A stretch of DNA of 64,000 nucleotides from positions 186,001-250,000 of the forward strand of contig VXCM01000150.1 in NCBI GenBank assembly GCA_014773175.1, given 5' to 3'. A program made the position numbers and the translations under genes. Below the pieces are notes generated by a model. That model was given only the letters and a program-made list of their open reading frames with translations, did not search any database and was not told the origin of the DNA. Below are positions 13,836 through 27,271 of the stretch, one piece after another. The first letter of the stretch is position 1, and each line of letters begins with the position of its first letter. This DNA comes from Lucifuga dentata (taxonomy: Eukaryota; Chordata; Actinopteri; Ophidiiformes; Bythitidae).

Positions 13836-14665
13836 TTCAGAGTTTTTGTACTCAGACTCCCTCTCCAAACAGATAAGATTTTTATAGTTATCAATTAAAA
13901 GGTGAATCACTGTACACTTAGAGGTCTCATTTATTTTGACAGTGTGAACGTGCGTCGAAATAAAGAACGAAAACCAAAGGAGGCCTTGAAGTGCGCGGTG
14001 ATTAACCCTTTAATTGATATTGTGTGAGTCTGTTTTCAGCACCTGAGAAGGTGTACTCTGCAAGCTGTGCAGAGAGCAACCTACTCATCTTCATATTTAT
14101 GTTGGCCTGAAACCGAAGAGGGTTTAGATTTCAAGATGCAAATACATGTTTGATTGAATACCTCAAGAAACACTAATGAATCATAATCACAAAATGATTT
14201 CAGTAACATGAACAATGCAATGTATAAATTTGTTTTATCATTAATTACATTACAGGCTACTCTTTTAGAATAGCCAAAAATATTTAATATAGAAAATGTA
14301 ATCCTCAGTTCAGAAGAAGTGGTAATAGGATCTGTGCTTGTGCAACATCAGAATTGTGGCACATAAGAATATTATCGCTGTCATGAAAACCTGTGGTAAA
14401 TGAAAATCCTCTCACTCTAGGACACCATCAAAAAAGGTTTACAAAGCTCTAAAGCCCTCTTAGTTAAACTCAAAATCCTGAAAAAAAAAAAATCACTATT
14501 TTGGAGAAACAAGGTTTTCATCTGACAGCAACCATAATAAAAAGTTATGCTTCTCTCATTAAGCATATTAATGATCCTTTTGTAAGAAACAAGTTCCCTT
14601 ATCTGAAATGTCAAACCCCTGATTTACACAAGTTATGTCGTATCATTCACATAACACCACAAACA

Positions 14666-14671
14666 TTTATT
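14666..14671 (-). terminator. Candidate actmap polyadenylation signal
   Basis: TTTATT on the plus strand reads AATAAA on the minus strand, 73 nt past the actmap stop. It implies a short 3'UTR and leaves under 1 kb between the convergent itpkc and actmap transcripts. Confidence 0.6.
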
Positions 14672-14743
14672 CTTATGGCTCAGATTACTCTGCACTCTGC
14701 TTCCACTGTTTATCCTACAGCTGAGTGCTGCAGTCCAGCCGTG

Positions 14744-17666
14744 TCACACTGATTGCTTGCGTGTCCTTGTGTGGAGCAACACTGCTTGGCCAGCCAGCCC
14801 GGCCTCCACCCCTCCATGAGGAACCACATACCGAGTCCCATCGTTGGTCCTCTGAGGGTCCATCGTCCTCAGCTGCTCGTTGCTCTGAGCAACGCTGTCT
14901 AAGCTCCACAGCTGGTAACGCAGGCTTTTGCCCTGCTTAGCAAGGATGTAAGTCTCTCTGATTGCTGTGGTAGCAAAGGGACATGGAGAGCTCATGTCAC
15001 TGGGCAGATAAAGCCATGGCAGACCAGCGTCAGGCTGAGCTTGCTCTTTGCTCATGCTCCCCTGATCGAGGCCGAAGAGAACCCCTGTATGAGATGCATA
15101 TGGTAAACATACCGCATGTTGATTATTGATTAAGAGATGTTCGCAAACGAGTCTTACCAGAAGCTACAGCCCAGTGTGCTCTGTGGCCACTACGCTGGCA
15201 TGGCTCGTGGTTGAAATCCTCATCATACCTGTGCATGCTGTCAAGGAATCTTGTCCTACATTCATAAACTTAATTTCATGACATATCAGTAAAATACAAC
15301 CACAGAATGAGATAACATCTTGCAAAAAAATAAAAACCCAACTCTCCAATTCTGTGTGGGTCTAAGATACGGGATCAGAATGGGCTGTCTGCTCCACAGA
15401 TGTGCGATGATGGCTGTCGTATTGTTTCCACTCAAACCCCCTGACATGTGTTCAGCTTTGCAGGCACACACCTCCTCTGCCAACAGAGCCATGTTGTTAG
15501 CTGAAAAATAAAATTCTCAGTGACGATACAAGAAACGGAATGAAACTAATCAGTATAAACTAAACTCTGGAGCTGCATTTAATGTCGTTCAGACGCTTCT
15601 CAACCACAAATCAGTGTTAAATCTCATCTCATCCTTCATATTCAATTCAATGAATTGAATATTCAATTCAATTCATCCTTCATATTCAACATCCATATTT
15701 TTGGGGGTGCCCACAGGACTCAATTTCAGGCTGGTATGCTTCCATTTTAGTCAAGCACTCCAGTGAATATAATATAAGATTACTAGATGGTATGTTTTTG
15801 TAGGCCAATCCATACTCACTCTGCATTAATATTCAGAAACGTGCCACTAATGGCAATCACATTCTTAACTTTACCTGCTGCAGAAGAGTGTGGATGTCAA
15901 AAAGTGTTGAGGTAGATTTAGGCCACTTGACTAAAAGGGATTCTATGTCTGTTTGTAAGGCTCTCATAATTTATCACCAAGGAAACACAATCATCTCTTG
16001 CTCACCAATCCACTTTTTCCACACCTTTCAAAATTGTGCAGTAAGAGGAGACTGACAGAACTTTATACGAAGTTACCTGAAAACATTTCACCCTGTGCAG
16101 TGTAGCCCCTGCTCAATGCTATCTGAACAACGGTTTCCATGACAACACTCGGCTGTGGCTGGCAAAGGTGAGCAGCCATCCACAGAGCCACCAGACCACA
16201 CCTACAGGTAAACACATGACACACAGTCACACCTGTGCAAATACATTATTATGAATGACTGATAAGAGCATGCCTTCAACAAACTAATATCGCTGATGAA
16301 TCTACACACCTTATTTCTATAATATCAATACTTTCATGATGTTTTTGGCACCTAAGTTAATGACTTACTGTGGACCATCTTGAATGAGGGACGGCACATA
16401 TGCGTTCACCAATACCCACTGTAGATCTTTCCTAAAACTAGCACACAGACAAATTATACACTACATTACACAATAACTCCAGTTTTCCCCTAAAGCTATG
16501 TCATTTCTTACTTTAGGCCTTAAATATGACTTATAGATTCAGATTCTGATTTATTTGTAGGTTAACACAGGGTCAATGGTACAAAGAAATGTGTTTCACG
16601 AGAGAAACGGGTCAGGCTCAGCAGTAAAAAAAAAATAACTTTGGTTATAATAAGAGCATTTCTACAGAAGATAAAATATAAGATAGGATAAAAATAAGTA
16701 AGAATAAGAAAAGAGGCAATAAGAAAAGCGGCAATACGAGATAAGTGGTAAAAACAAATGAAATATAACACTGTAGAAATGGCAAAAAAAGAAAAATATA
16801 ATACTATATACATTTATAACCAGGGATGTGTGTAGGGGTAAAGTAACAAGTGTAGTGATAAAGTTAGAAGGTCGTTATTGCACAGATGTGATGAGATAAG
16901 GAAGAATGAATGAGAAAAATTGTGTTAAATAGATAAATACAAATAAATCACTTTTATATACATACAGGGAAAGAGGGTTCAGTGTGAAGCTCAGTAGCAG
17001 CAGTCCTGATATAGGGAAAAACTAAATGTTTTATGGAAAAAAACAAAACAAAACAAGCTAAAGAAAGGAAACTATGAAGCGCATTGCTAAGTAGACCATT
17101 CATTAAGGCATTCCTTCCAAACAAAGAGACAATCATCTATCTCCAGTAAAGACAACTGCAAGTCACAGTCCACGCTATGCCAGCCCTGTTTCATTCATGG
17201 AGCGTATTTGTGGGTAAGACTGTAGTGTACTATCACAGGTATATACTCTACCTGGGAATAGGAGTAAAGTATCTGAACAACAGCAAGCAGGGACAAGGAT
17301 CACATAAATCAGTGGGAAATATGATACATGAATAATGGTGTCCAGGGCTGGTAAGCTGAACTGTGTTTTTTTTTTTTTTTTTTNNNNNNNNNNNNTTTTT
17401 TTTGGGGGGGGGGGGCACTGGCAGTACACATTAAAAGGCCAAAAACATCCTCACCTGCTCTCCCTGTGACTGAGCAGTAAGCGAGCCTCTGCGTGGTCCC
17501 CCTCCACGGGATTCCTGCCAGTAGCTATAGTCTGATACAGCTTCTTTTTCCTGCATGCTGGAGCTGGTAGAGATGGTGGGCCAAGAGGAGCAGGAGGAAG
17601 AGGAGGAGGAGGAGGAGGAGGGGGAGGAGGTGGGGGAGGAGGTGACAGGGGGCACTCCATTGACAT
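14744..17666 (-). CDS. actmap: Actin maturation protease (C19orf54/ACTMAP orthologue, 6 coding exons)
   Basis: Aminopeptidase that processes the N-terminus of actin. Minus-strand exons in order: 17666-17455, 16431-16369, 16201-16077, 15500-15371, 15228-15158, 15084-14744; all GT-AG with consistent phases; 313 aa against about 350 in human. Exon 1 has the polyproline N-terminus typical of the family. Exons 2-3 give IQDGPQCGLVALWMA, where C93 is the expected nucleophile. Exon 3 ends RGYTAQGEMFS, and exons 4-5 give LIPYDEDFNHEPCQRSGHRA followed by HWAVASG, with H195 the likely catalytic histidine. The C-terminus shows LAKQGKSLRYQLWSLDS and DGTRYVVPHGGVEAGLAGQA, matching human ACTMAP. It sits between itpkc and snrpa in opposite orientation, as in human. 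Confidence 0.93.
16202..16368 (-). other. actmap intron 2 (short)
   Basis: A 167-bp intron between the exon ending LIQDGPQ and the exon starting CGLVALW. The codon for Q92 is split, with CA before and G after. Donor GTAAGT and acceptor TGTAG are clear on the minus strand. Confidence 0.85.
17384..17395. other. Assembly gap (12 N)
   Basis: Run of 12 N between poly-T tracts, followed by a G-run, inside actmap intron 1. The true length is unknown. Confidence 0.99.
17577..17648. repeat. (GGA)n coding microsatellite in actmap exon 1
   Basis: A GGA-rich tract that on the minus strand encodes about 14 consecutive prolines followed by further proline-rich sequence. It is a likely length polymorphism in the disordered N-terminus. 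Confidence 0.85.
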
Positions 17667-18045
17667 TTTCTTCGAACTCCTTCAGTGTTCTGAGAAAAGT
17701 CAAGCCATTAGTGTTTCAGTGCATGTTTGCAATGGAGACAAAAGCAACAAAACTGTCATCACATAAGACAAACACTGTAATCACACACAGCACCAATCAC
17801 CCAACTTTCTCTCCCACCACCTACCTACTCAGAAACTTAACGGAGCTGTGTTGGTAACGACAAGCAAAACTGTTAAAGTTGTCTTAACTAGGAGTTGTAA
17901 GCAATTTTGGTAGAGACTGATATATCTTTTGGTTATTTATCTTTTAGAATTTCACATACTTGCTCATGTACCCCCATTTGGCACCACAGTTGTAGCTAAC
18001 AAGCTAACAACACCGGCAATCGGCCATATTTGGAAGCATCTGGCG

Positions 18046-18140
18046 CAACCAATGAAAGCTTCTTCTTCTTCTTCTTTTGTGGTGTTTTATGGCGGGTGGC
18101 AAAAAGCAAAAAACTGCATGACCGCCACCAACCAATGAAA
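18046..18140. mobile_element. Short insertion flanked by 12-bp direct repeats
   Basis: CAACCAATGAAA occurs at 18046-18057 and again at 18129-18140. The 71 bp between begin with (CTT)n and contain TTTTATGGCGGGTGGCAAAA and a near inverse, CATGACCGCCACC. Perfect 12-bp flanking repeats are a target-site duplication signature, pointing to a short interspersed element. Confidence 0.65.
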
Positions 18141-18739
18141 TGTAGCTGATCGGAGTATTATACCCTCAGTTTTACCTTTCAGACTATCCCTATTTGTCAT
18201 TGGTATTACTGTTCTTTCTGTGACTGATGTTGAAACATTACCGCACTTGTTTTGACTTGTTCATATCCTAGAATACTGATGGAATTATTTCAGAGTTGGA
18301 TATCTGAAATCACCCTCGCTCACCATTTTAAAGTAGTATGATGTAAAGCTAGGTTTTTGAAATGTAGTGAAATAAAAGTGGAAATAATGGATAATTCCCT
18401 AATTATAATGGCTATCAATTTTCGTGATTTAAGTATTTCACTATAAGAAAGAAATCGCATAAAAATAAATATGCTAACGTTTAGCACAAATTACTTTAGA
18501 TTCACGTTTAACTCTAAAGTACTTCACTTGGTTATTTTCTTGGTTCTTTTTTCTTTGATAAATACATAGTATGCTTGAAAATACATTTCTGTGAACCACT
18601 TGTCTGAACACATTGAATACGTTATGTTCGAGCTTTAATTCAAAAGTCAGGCAAACTACCCCTAAGAGTCAAACTGTAGGGCAAAAAATACACACAAACA
18701 GGAACAGGAAAGACTATTTGCATTGTTATAATGCGAGAT

Positions 18740-18815
18740 CCGGCGTGTGCGGGCTTTTGAGAGGTTCCCATTCATCGAAGAGGTGGATGTTCTTGTAGTT
18801 ATTTCAAGCCAGACA
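18740..18815 (+). other. Putative non-coding first exon of snrpa
   Basis: Ends at the donor GTAAGT (18816-18821), and the next acceptor is 5 bp upstream of the snrpa ATG. The 5' limit is a guess; no initiator element is distinct. Confidence 0.4.
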
Positions 18816-19124
18816 GTAAGTTCTGTGTCGAATATCAAAACATTTTTGCGTCCTGTATAAGATTTTAGGTAGTTTACGGTGAAGTAATTGGTTACAGTAG
18901 AAGGATCCCTATGTAAGTAATAGTAAAACCAAGTAAAGTTAGCCATAGTAGCTTCTGCGCAGCTAACATTTAAACTACGTCGTTCTGTACACGCTGCAGG
19001 GTTCTTAGCTGACTGGATTTGAGCCTTTAAAAAAAATTTTAAAATCAGCTGTAATTACTGCAAAGGCAGGTTCTCATTTTCATAACGTTGCTTTTCACCC
19101 AACTAATAATTCTCAACAGGACAA

Positions 19125-21049
<1,925 letters not shown>

Positions 21050-21428
21050 CACCTCTAAAAGATCAGCCCCTTTGGTGTTTATCTTACATGCAAGTCTTTT
21101 TTGAATATATAGAGCAGTGTCCCACTACTAAGTAATGTTTTTAAATGGATGAGTCATCAGAGCAGCTATGGCGGTATTTTTTTCCTCTCCCAGGATTACA
21201 TGTAAGTATACGTTCTTTTTATCAAGTTGCTGTGTTTGATGATGCCAAACTGACAGAACTGTAGATGACTTCGACATGAAATATAGATGGGTAAATATGG
21301 AATGAGTATGGAAATTTGAAATTCCACATCTTGTTTATGTTAATTCCACATTACAGTTGCTGTCATTTTATGGCTTTTTACTCAAACTTAGGAGCAACTT
21401 GATGTGTGTTTTAAACTGTTTGTCATAA

Positions 21429-21474
21429 AGCATTGCACCCAGAGTCTGGCCTACCAGACATTGTACCTGGAGCT
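21429..21474 (+). promoter_or_regulatory. U1A polyadenylation-inhibition element (PIE)
   Basis: In the snrpa 3'UTR, ATTGCAC (21432-21438) and ATTGTAC (21460-21466) are the two U1A-binding boxes. They sit in a stem: AGC (429-431) pairs with GCT (472-474), CCAG (439-442) with CTGG (467-470), and GTCTGG (444-449) with CCAGAC (454-459), closing on the loop CCTA (offsets from 21000). Each box is a 7-nt bulge opposite a single A, on opposite strands and 4 bp apart, which is the known PIE geometry where two U1A molecules bind and block poly(A) polymerase. The ATTAAA signal follows at 21488. Confidence 0.92.
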
Positions 21475-21487
21475 TTTTGTTTTTATA

Positions 21488-21493
21488 ATTAAA
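21488..21493 (+). terminator. snrpa polyadenylation signal
   Basis: ATTAAA in TTTTATAATTAAAAAATT, 14 nt after the PIE stem and about 440 nt after the stop. The position just downstream of the PIE fits the autoregulatory mechanism. Confidence 0.75.
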
Positions 21494-21640
21494 AAATTTC
21501 TTTTGAGACAGTGTTTTGACTCTTTGTATGTGTGTAGTTGTGTGGGTGGCCTGTGTGTTTGTAATGGGGTGTCCAAAGTCTACGTTTAAAAAGCCCCTTG
21601 TCTTTTCTGTACTTGTGAGATGGATGTAAGAGCAAGTACC

Positions 21641-21657
21641 CCCAACAGATGGCGCTA
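21641..21657 (+). promoter_or_regulatory. Candidate CTCF-type site
   Basis: CCCAACAGATGGCGCTA matches the CTCF core consensus at 13 of 14 positions by eye. It lies between the housekeeping gene snrpa and the large developmental-type ligand gene, where an insulator is plausible. Motif match only. Confidence 0.35.
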
Positions 21658-24114
21658 TGTACTAAATGATCTAACCTACCTATCCAGACCGGTTACTGAT
21701 TCTGGAAGGTGAATCTCACTATTCATTCAACTTCTTACAGGTTGAATAGTTTTTCTTCAACGTTAGGAGTTAAAATTGTTAATGCTTTAGCAGAGCATTA
21801 TTAAACATGTAGCATGGAGAGCTGAGAATCAAAAAAAAAAAAAAAAAANAAAAAAAAAAAAAAAAAAACCACCAGGTAATCTCACAGATTAACACACTTT
21901 CATCTAGAGGAGGAGCTAACTAATGAAATCATCTGCTGTAGTTTTTGGGTTGAACAAAACCCAGCAAGCTCTTAGAGCTCTGAGACATTTTAGTATGTAG
22001 ACAGCAGTGGAGAGTGACAGGAAACGTGGCGAGTCAGAAGGGGATGTCGTGCTAAAAAAAAATCATTGGCTCAGTTTGGGATGTTGAGATTGCATGGTGC
22101 ATTCCTCAGATTGCTGGGCCACTTGGATGCTCCACAAAATTGATACCTCAGGAAAATGAATCTGATCAGAATTTTTTGTTTTAAATCACTATCTTGCAAA
22201 TGAGATTTTATCTGTAAAAAGCATTATGGCTTACTGCTTGTAAAGTAGCCCGATTGGAATTTCATTTGATTTCTGCTTTATTTCTGCTACTGTCTGGAGT
22301 AACCGCTGCCTCATTGCTATTCAGCCTTTGTACTCTGGACTGTATCATAAATCAGAGAGATTTATATTTAAAATTTCAATTTGATTGCATGGGTTGTTGG
22401 CTGGCTTTGATCATTTTAAGTATACTGATGTTCAGTTCAGTTCAGCTTTTACTGTCATGTTTAAAACACAGGTGTTAAAAACAATGACATACTTACCTCA
22501 CACTTACGCACACTTACACACAACCACATAACAGGAAAAAAAACATACAAACCATGAGAGAAAACAGTACATACCTAAGACCATAAAAAACATAACAGCA
22601 TGACACTACTGTTATTAAAATACAACTGTGTTGTATTTCCTCCATCTGTCTCTATTAAGGTTTAATGGCCCGTATCTAATAGCATGATAAAAGTCTGGGT
22701 GCGTAGCTTTTAGGAATTTCAGCACTGTATTTTTTTCCTCCCCTTTAGCAGCAAATATAGTTTGTTGTTTACATGACTTTCAGGTCTTTCATTCCAAGAA
22801 TAACTCAAACCCACAGAGGGAAAAATTGAACTTCGATGTCTGGATTGTAAAGTTTGGAGCAATTTTACTGACTGTGACCAACTAAAACACACACTGTAGA
22901 GCAGTGCTAATCTGGGTCTATATAGAAATTCTACATAAGTGAATGATTTTTTTTTTTTTCCCCCTTTTTGTCTCATTTCATGTGAAGTCTGAGTCTGAGA
23001 AAGCAACGTTACAATGATCTTTTGCTGCTCTTAACATTTCATTTTTACATACGTGTAGATTCACTTTAATTCAGACTAGACTATCAAACTAATGAGTGAA
23101 GCAATATCTAATCAATGCAGTTTGATCATTAGTAAATGTCACTGTATGTTAGACAATAAATCCTCAAAACCCTTTGCAAACTCAAGCCCTCACAGAGGTT
23201 TGCAGAGTGATTATGTCAATAACGACCCCCTGACTACAGTGATGTATGAATTAAGCCTGAAAAGCTTAATTTAGACTCGTAGCCTACTATCAAATGCACA
23301 CAGGGCCTCCCTATTGTAGACTTACACTGTGCCCCCAGTAATTGTCGTTCGGTCAGCTCAATAGTGTACACAAAAATGTACATTCTTCTGCAGTTTCCCA
23401 AGCCTTTCCACACTCCCTTATTTTGCCTTGAGAAAGTGCTGACCTTAGCCACCAGGGCATCATGACTGTGTGCGTATGTGTGTGAGAGTGAGTGTTGCAT
23501 GCTCTTGGCAACATGCCTAGTGCCTTCCTATTCAGCAACACAGTGATCTTTCAGTTGGAGGGAATGAAAGGCAATTTATCTGATGGGTTAGACATAGTTC
23601 CTGAGTGTCATTTCGCAGTAAAATTAATAACACCAAAGTTCTCACCAAGACTGAGTTTCAGACAGTCTATAAATGAATTCATGGCATGTAATCGTGTAGG
23701 TAGGAGGAAGTGTTATATTTGACTGAATTGTTATATAGGTTGTCTTCCATGTTAAAATTCTGGCAAGGACCACACATGACCATTAGATGGTGCCAAATAC
23801 AAAACTCACAAGACTTCAGTTAAGGCATCAAGACTCATGAGATGATTAGTTGTTTTCTCTGCATTTCTCTGCCAATAGTAGAAGAAGTAAAGTCATGATA
23901 CCAAAATAGAAACATTTTCAGTTATAAGTCCTATGTTTAAATTCACTGTTAAACCAGATGTAATCAATATTTTTGATATTAACATGACATAATGACTGTA
24001 ATGTGAGTCTCATGCTCACAGTGATGAAGGCACAGATAATTGCCACCCAACTCTGACTGCAAGTCTCCAGAGGTTTCAGTTAAAGTTTATCGTTAGTCTA
24101 GCTGCTCTCACCTC

Positions 24115-24502
24115 TCACCAACCCTGATTCCAGTAGAAGGTGACTGTTTTCTGACTCTGTGTTACCTGTCCAGTAGTAAATGATAACACTGGCTGGTGAA
24201 GAAAGTTGAGCATATAGCAAGATAAAGAACCAGATATTCTCTCAGGAGTTGGTGGAGACCAAAACAGAGCAAAAAAGAAAATGAATATTGAACTTGTGGA
24301 CATCATGTGGACATCATGTGGACAGAAATACAACCCCAGTGAGTTAGTTCTATTGTTAATTGTGTTGAGTGTGTATATAGGCAGATGTTCAATCACATGA
24401 CATAACATCTTTGTAAGGACTTTGTGTCATTCAGCTTGTTACTTTAATGCACAATAAATGCACTACTCAAGTATCCAAAAAAAAAAAAAAAAAAAAAAAA
24501 AA
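24115..24502 (+). repeat. Retroposed-looking block with AATAAA and poly-A tail
   Basis: A non-coding block ends GCACAATAAATGCACTACTC, followed about 10 bp later by roughly 25 consecutive A. An AATAAA followed closely by a long genomic A-tract is the mark of reverse-transcribed RNA (SINE, LINE tail or processed copy). The 5' boundary is uncertain and I cannot name the source. Confidence 0.4.
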
Positions 24503-26046
24503 GCCTATTCATGAGAGTTCATTTTGCTGTTGGGTGAAAACATTATATCTCCAGTTCTGTGTATTTTTATGATTTCACGTCAGTGGAAGAAGGAACAAAG
24601 GAAGGAAGAAAAAACAAAGAATGTAGCACAAATTTAAGCAAGTAATAAGGAACAAAAGAAGAAATGAGGGAACAAAATTAAGAAAAAAGTATCAAGAAAG
24701 AAATAATAAATGATATCAATGATTTTTTTTTTTAATATTAGTTCTTATGTGTAAAATCTGAATCTGTAGTTGGCTGATGTGACAAGTGCAACATTTCCCT
24801 AGAAATAAAGAAAGTCTCCAAAAATGGAAATACTGGTATTCAGCTGAAGTACCAATACCAGAAAATGGTAAAATACTCGAGTAGATGTACTAAGTTACTT
24901 CCACCTCTGGTATCTGCAGATGGTTGGTTAGCATTCAGCTCATGCGTGGAGGTCACTGCTGCTCTATGCAAATACAGTGTGCTGCTGAAGAGAGGAGACC
25001 TCTGTTCAGCTCCGGGGTCACAGCAGAGCGCCTGGCCGCGGAAACACCAGTGGTTGTCAGGGAAGCCGTGGTAGACCTTAAGACAGAGAAGATGGACGGG
25101 AGGCACTTACTGCAGAATCTCATTACATTTCCTCTGATAAAGAAGGTACATTGTGTGGTGTGCTTGGGTCCAACAGAAAAGCAGTGGAAGGCAGCTGTGG
25201 AAAATATGCCGAGTGACTGCTGCCAAGATTCAAAGGATGCATCAATATAAAAGAGATTTGTTGTTTAGACATGACGGTGGCATCATTAGGCAGTAACACG
25301 TATGTACAGTATGCTGGTGGCAGACTTTGGCAGTTATCAAAACAAGTGTAACTGTAAATGTGGTTATGCCAATCATGGTGGTCCCTAAGCAAAACATATA
25401 CACAAAAACACAAGAAAAGCCCCAAAACAAAAATTACAAATATTATAACACATACCAAAAGGGAAAGCACAATATTAATGCATAATGCATAATGCATAAT
25501 ATTAATTTCAAAGTGATAAAGTTTTGCACGTTAATAGACTGACATGCTAAATAAGTTATGTTATCAAGTTTGTGCGGTAAGTTAAATATTTTTAACAACT
25601 ATAATCGTTATTATTTAAACATGAAGCCCAACCACAGCTGAGCTAAAATTCAAGGTTGATGGAGTACAGGTAATTTGACTTAGCCTACTTTCCTCATAGT
25701 GGTAATGAGAATATAAATGTTGTCTCTCCAATTTTCATCTTACTAACATGTTAGCATGCATGTTAACTGTAATTATAACCTTAAAGTTTGCATGTTATCA
25801 TTTCTTTATTTCAAGTACTGTCATTGCGATTTGATATAGGCTAGCCTAGTATTTCTGGATTTGGCACAGATTTCCCTGTTTGTTTTTGCTGGTATGGGTT
25901 TTGGCCCATGGACGTCATATACAAACACGGTCTTATCCTGCCATATATTTATCAGATTTGAGTCTGCTCTCTGGATACTGACCACCTAGTAAAGTTTATG
26001 AGGCAAAGAGTATGAGATGGGTCACCTGCAACATTTCCATGTGAAG

Positions 26047-26104
26047 TTTCTGAATTCCATATCAAACATGCTTGTTTGTTTCTGAATTCCATATCAACAT
26101 GCTT
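26047..26104. repeat. Tandem pair of about 28 bp
   Basis: TTTCTGAATTCCATATCAA followed by CATGCTT occurs twice in succession with small differences, upstream of the Jagged-like gene. Confidence 0.8.
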
Positions 26105-26421
26105 TGTGTTTTGTCTGTTGGGCTTAATGGGATCTGTTTTTGAATGCTTTCAGTTTCCTCATCTTTTAATTATTGTATGCATCGTCTTCCAGCCTACAGA
26201 GGCTTTTCTATTCAGAGTCACCCAACCTCAACACAGCAGTGAGAAACTGGTAATTGGCACCGCGGGTCTTTGATGCTGGTCAGGCAGCAGAGACTGAAGC
26301 TGGAGGAGAGGAAGATGAAATATGACATGCATTCATAATAACAGTACTCTCTGTGCGTAAATGTGACATAGCATACTCAAAACTTTTGCATTGGTCTGCA
26401 TAAGTTGCGGTTGAGTTGGGT

Positions 26422-26422
<1 letters not shown>

Positions 26423-26464
<42 letters not shown>

Positions 26465-26526
26465 GTGCGCGCTGGGAACCATCCAGACACCGAACTGAAA
26501 TACGGATATTCCCTGCCTCAGGACAC

Positions 26527-26558
<32 letters not shown>
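26423..26558. repeat. (GA)n and (CT)n arms upstream of the Jagged-like gene
   Basis: (GA)n at 26423-26461 and (CT)n at 26530-26558 are complementary and separated by 68 bp, about 0.7 kb before the start codon. They could pair as a hairpin or adopt triplex structure; they may equally be two independent microsatellites. Confidence 0.85.
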
Positions 26559-26561
<3 letters not shown>

Positions 26562-26569
26562 TTCCCACA
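26562..26569 (-). promoter_or_regulatory. Candidate RBPJ/Su(H) site
   Basis: TTCCCACA here is TGTGGGAA on the minus strand, the high-affinity RBPJ consensus, about 0.7 kb upstream of the ligand start codon. A single 8-mer is expected by chance about twice in 64 kb counting both strands. Confidence 0.3.
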
Positions 26570-27271
26570 CTGATTCTGTAGCCGCCGGGCTTTGGATTTA
26601 CAAATGATCAGACAGCCGATCCGATGAGAAGAGAGCAGATATGCAGGCGGAGAGACTTTGGATGTTGTTTCCACACATTCATCACACAATTGGAGACGCA
26701 ACCAATAGGTTATGATTGACCACATAGTTGTTATTAGGCTTTTCTTTGTTTCTTTTTGGTGCGTGGATCAGGCTAGAGAAGCAGAGACAGAGAGAGTTTC
26801 TGCTAATTGGGTTGAGAGTTCATGTCAAGTGAGCCGGCAGATTGGACCTTTAAAGCCTCTTAAGTCAAGTGGTGGGAGGTATATCGCGCAAGGGAGTGTG
26901 TTTATGTGTGTGTATGTTTGAATTCGTGCGCCTGGGTGAGTGAGTCGTTTCCATTGGAAATCCACCCTGGACGCAGCGGCAAAAGGTGATCAGGTGTGCG
27001 TGGGTGGAGGATAAATCCAAGGGGCGGCAGAGGAAGTTATGATTTCTTTGAACTGGACACCATGAAGTGGCTCTGCAGGAGTTACGACGTATAGACTTGA
27101 GAGGAGGAGAGCAAGGGCGGACGGACTGGACGGACGGAGGGAGGCGGACACAGCCAGAGCGCACAAAACGCTCCCCAATCCCCCGACGCAGGGATGGAGA
27201 GGCCAAGAGCGCGCGGGAGACCTCGGCCGGATCCCAGAAACGGAAGCACAAAGATCACCAAGAGGCACGAC

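Larger units (their letters stand above)
17667..19124. promoter_or_regulatory. Head-to-head actmap / snrpa intergenic region
   Basis: About 1.46 kb separates the two start codons, so both 5'UTRs and promoters must lie here. There is no TATA box I would trust. A good donor, GACA|GTAAGT at 18816, and the acceptor CTCAACAG at 19112-19119 suggest a non-coding first exon of snrpa ending at 18815. A short insertion with 12-bp target duplications lies at 18046-18140. Confidence 0.6.
21494..26420. other. snrpa-Jagged intergenic region
   Basis: I see no gene. Contents: a CTCF-like motif at 21641-21657, a poly-A run with one N at 21849, a dispersed-repeat-like block ending in AATAAA plus about 25 A (23760-24502), and a tandem pair of about 28 bp (26047-26104). 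Short open frames show no domain. Confidence 0.75.

Noticed and set aside
17431..17703. A 90-aa minus-strand frame rich in serine
   Set aside because: Alternate frame of the actmap polyproline exon; the (GGA)n repeat opens several frames.
23761..23800. A second CTCF-like motif (CCATTAGATGGTGCC)
   Set aside because: Two core mismatches, and it lies at the start of a block that looks like a dispersed repeat.
24840..25250. Overlapping frames on both strands as a small gene
   Set aside because: No homology, no splice signals that join to other exons, and the flanks resemble dispersed repeat sequence.
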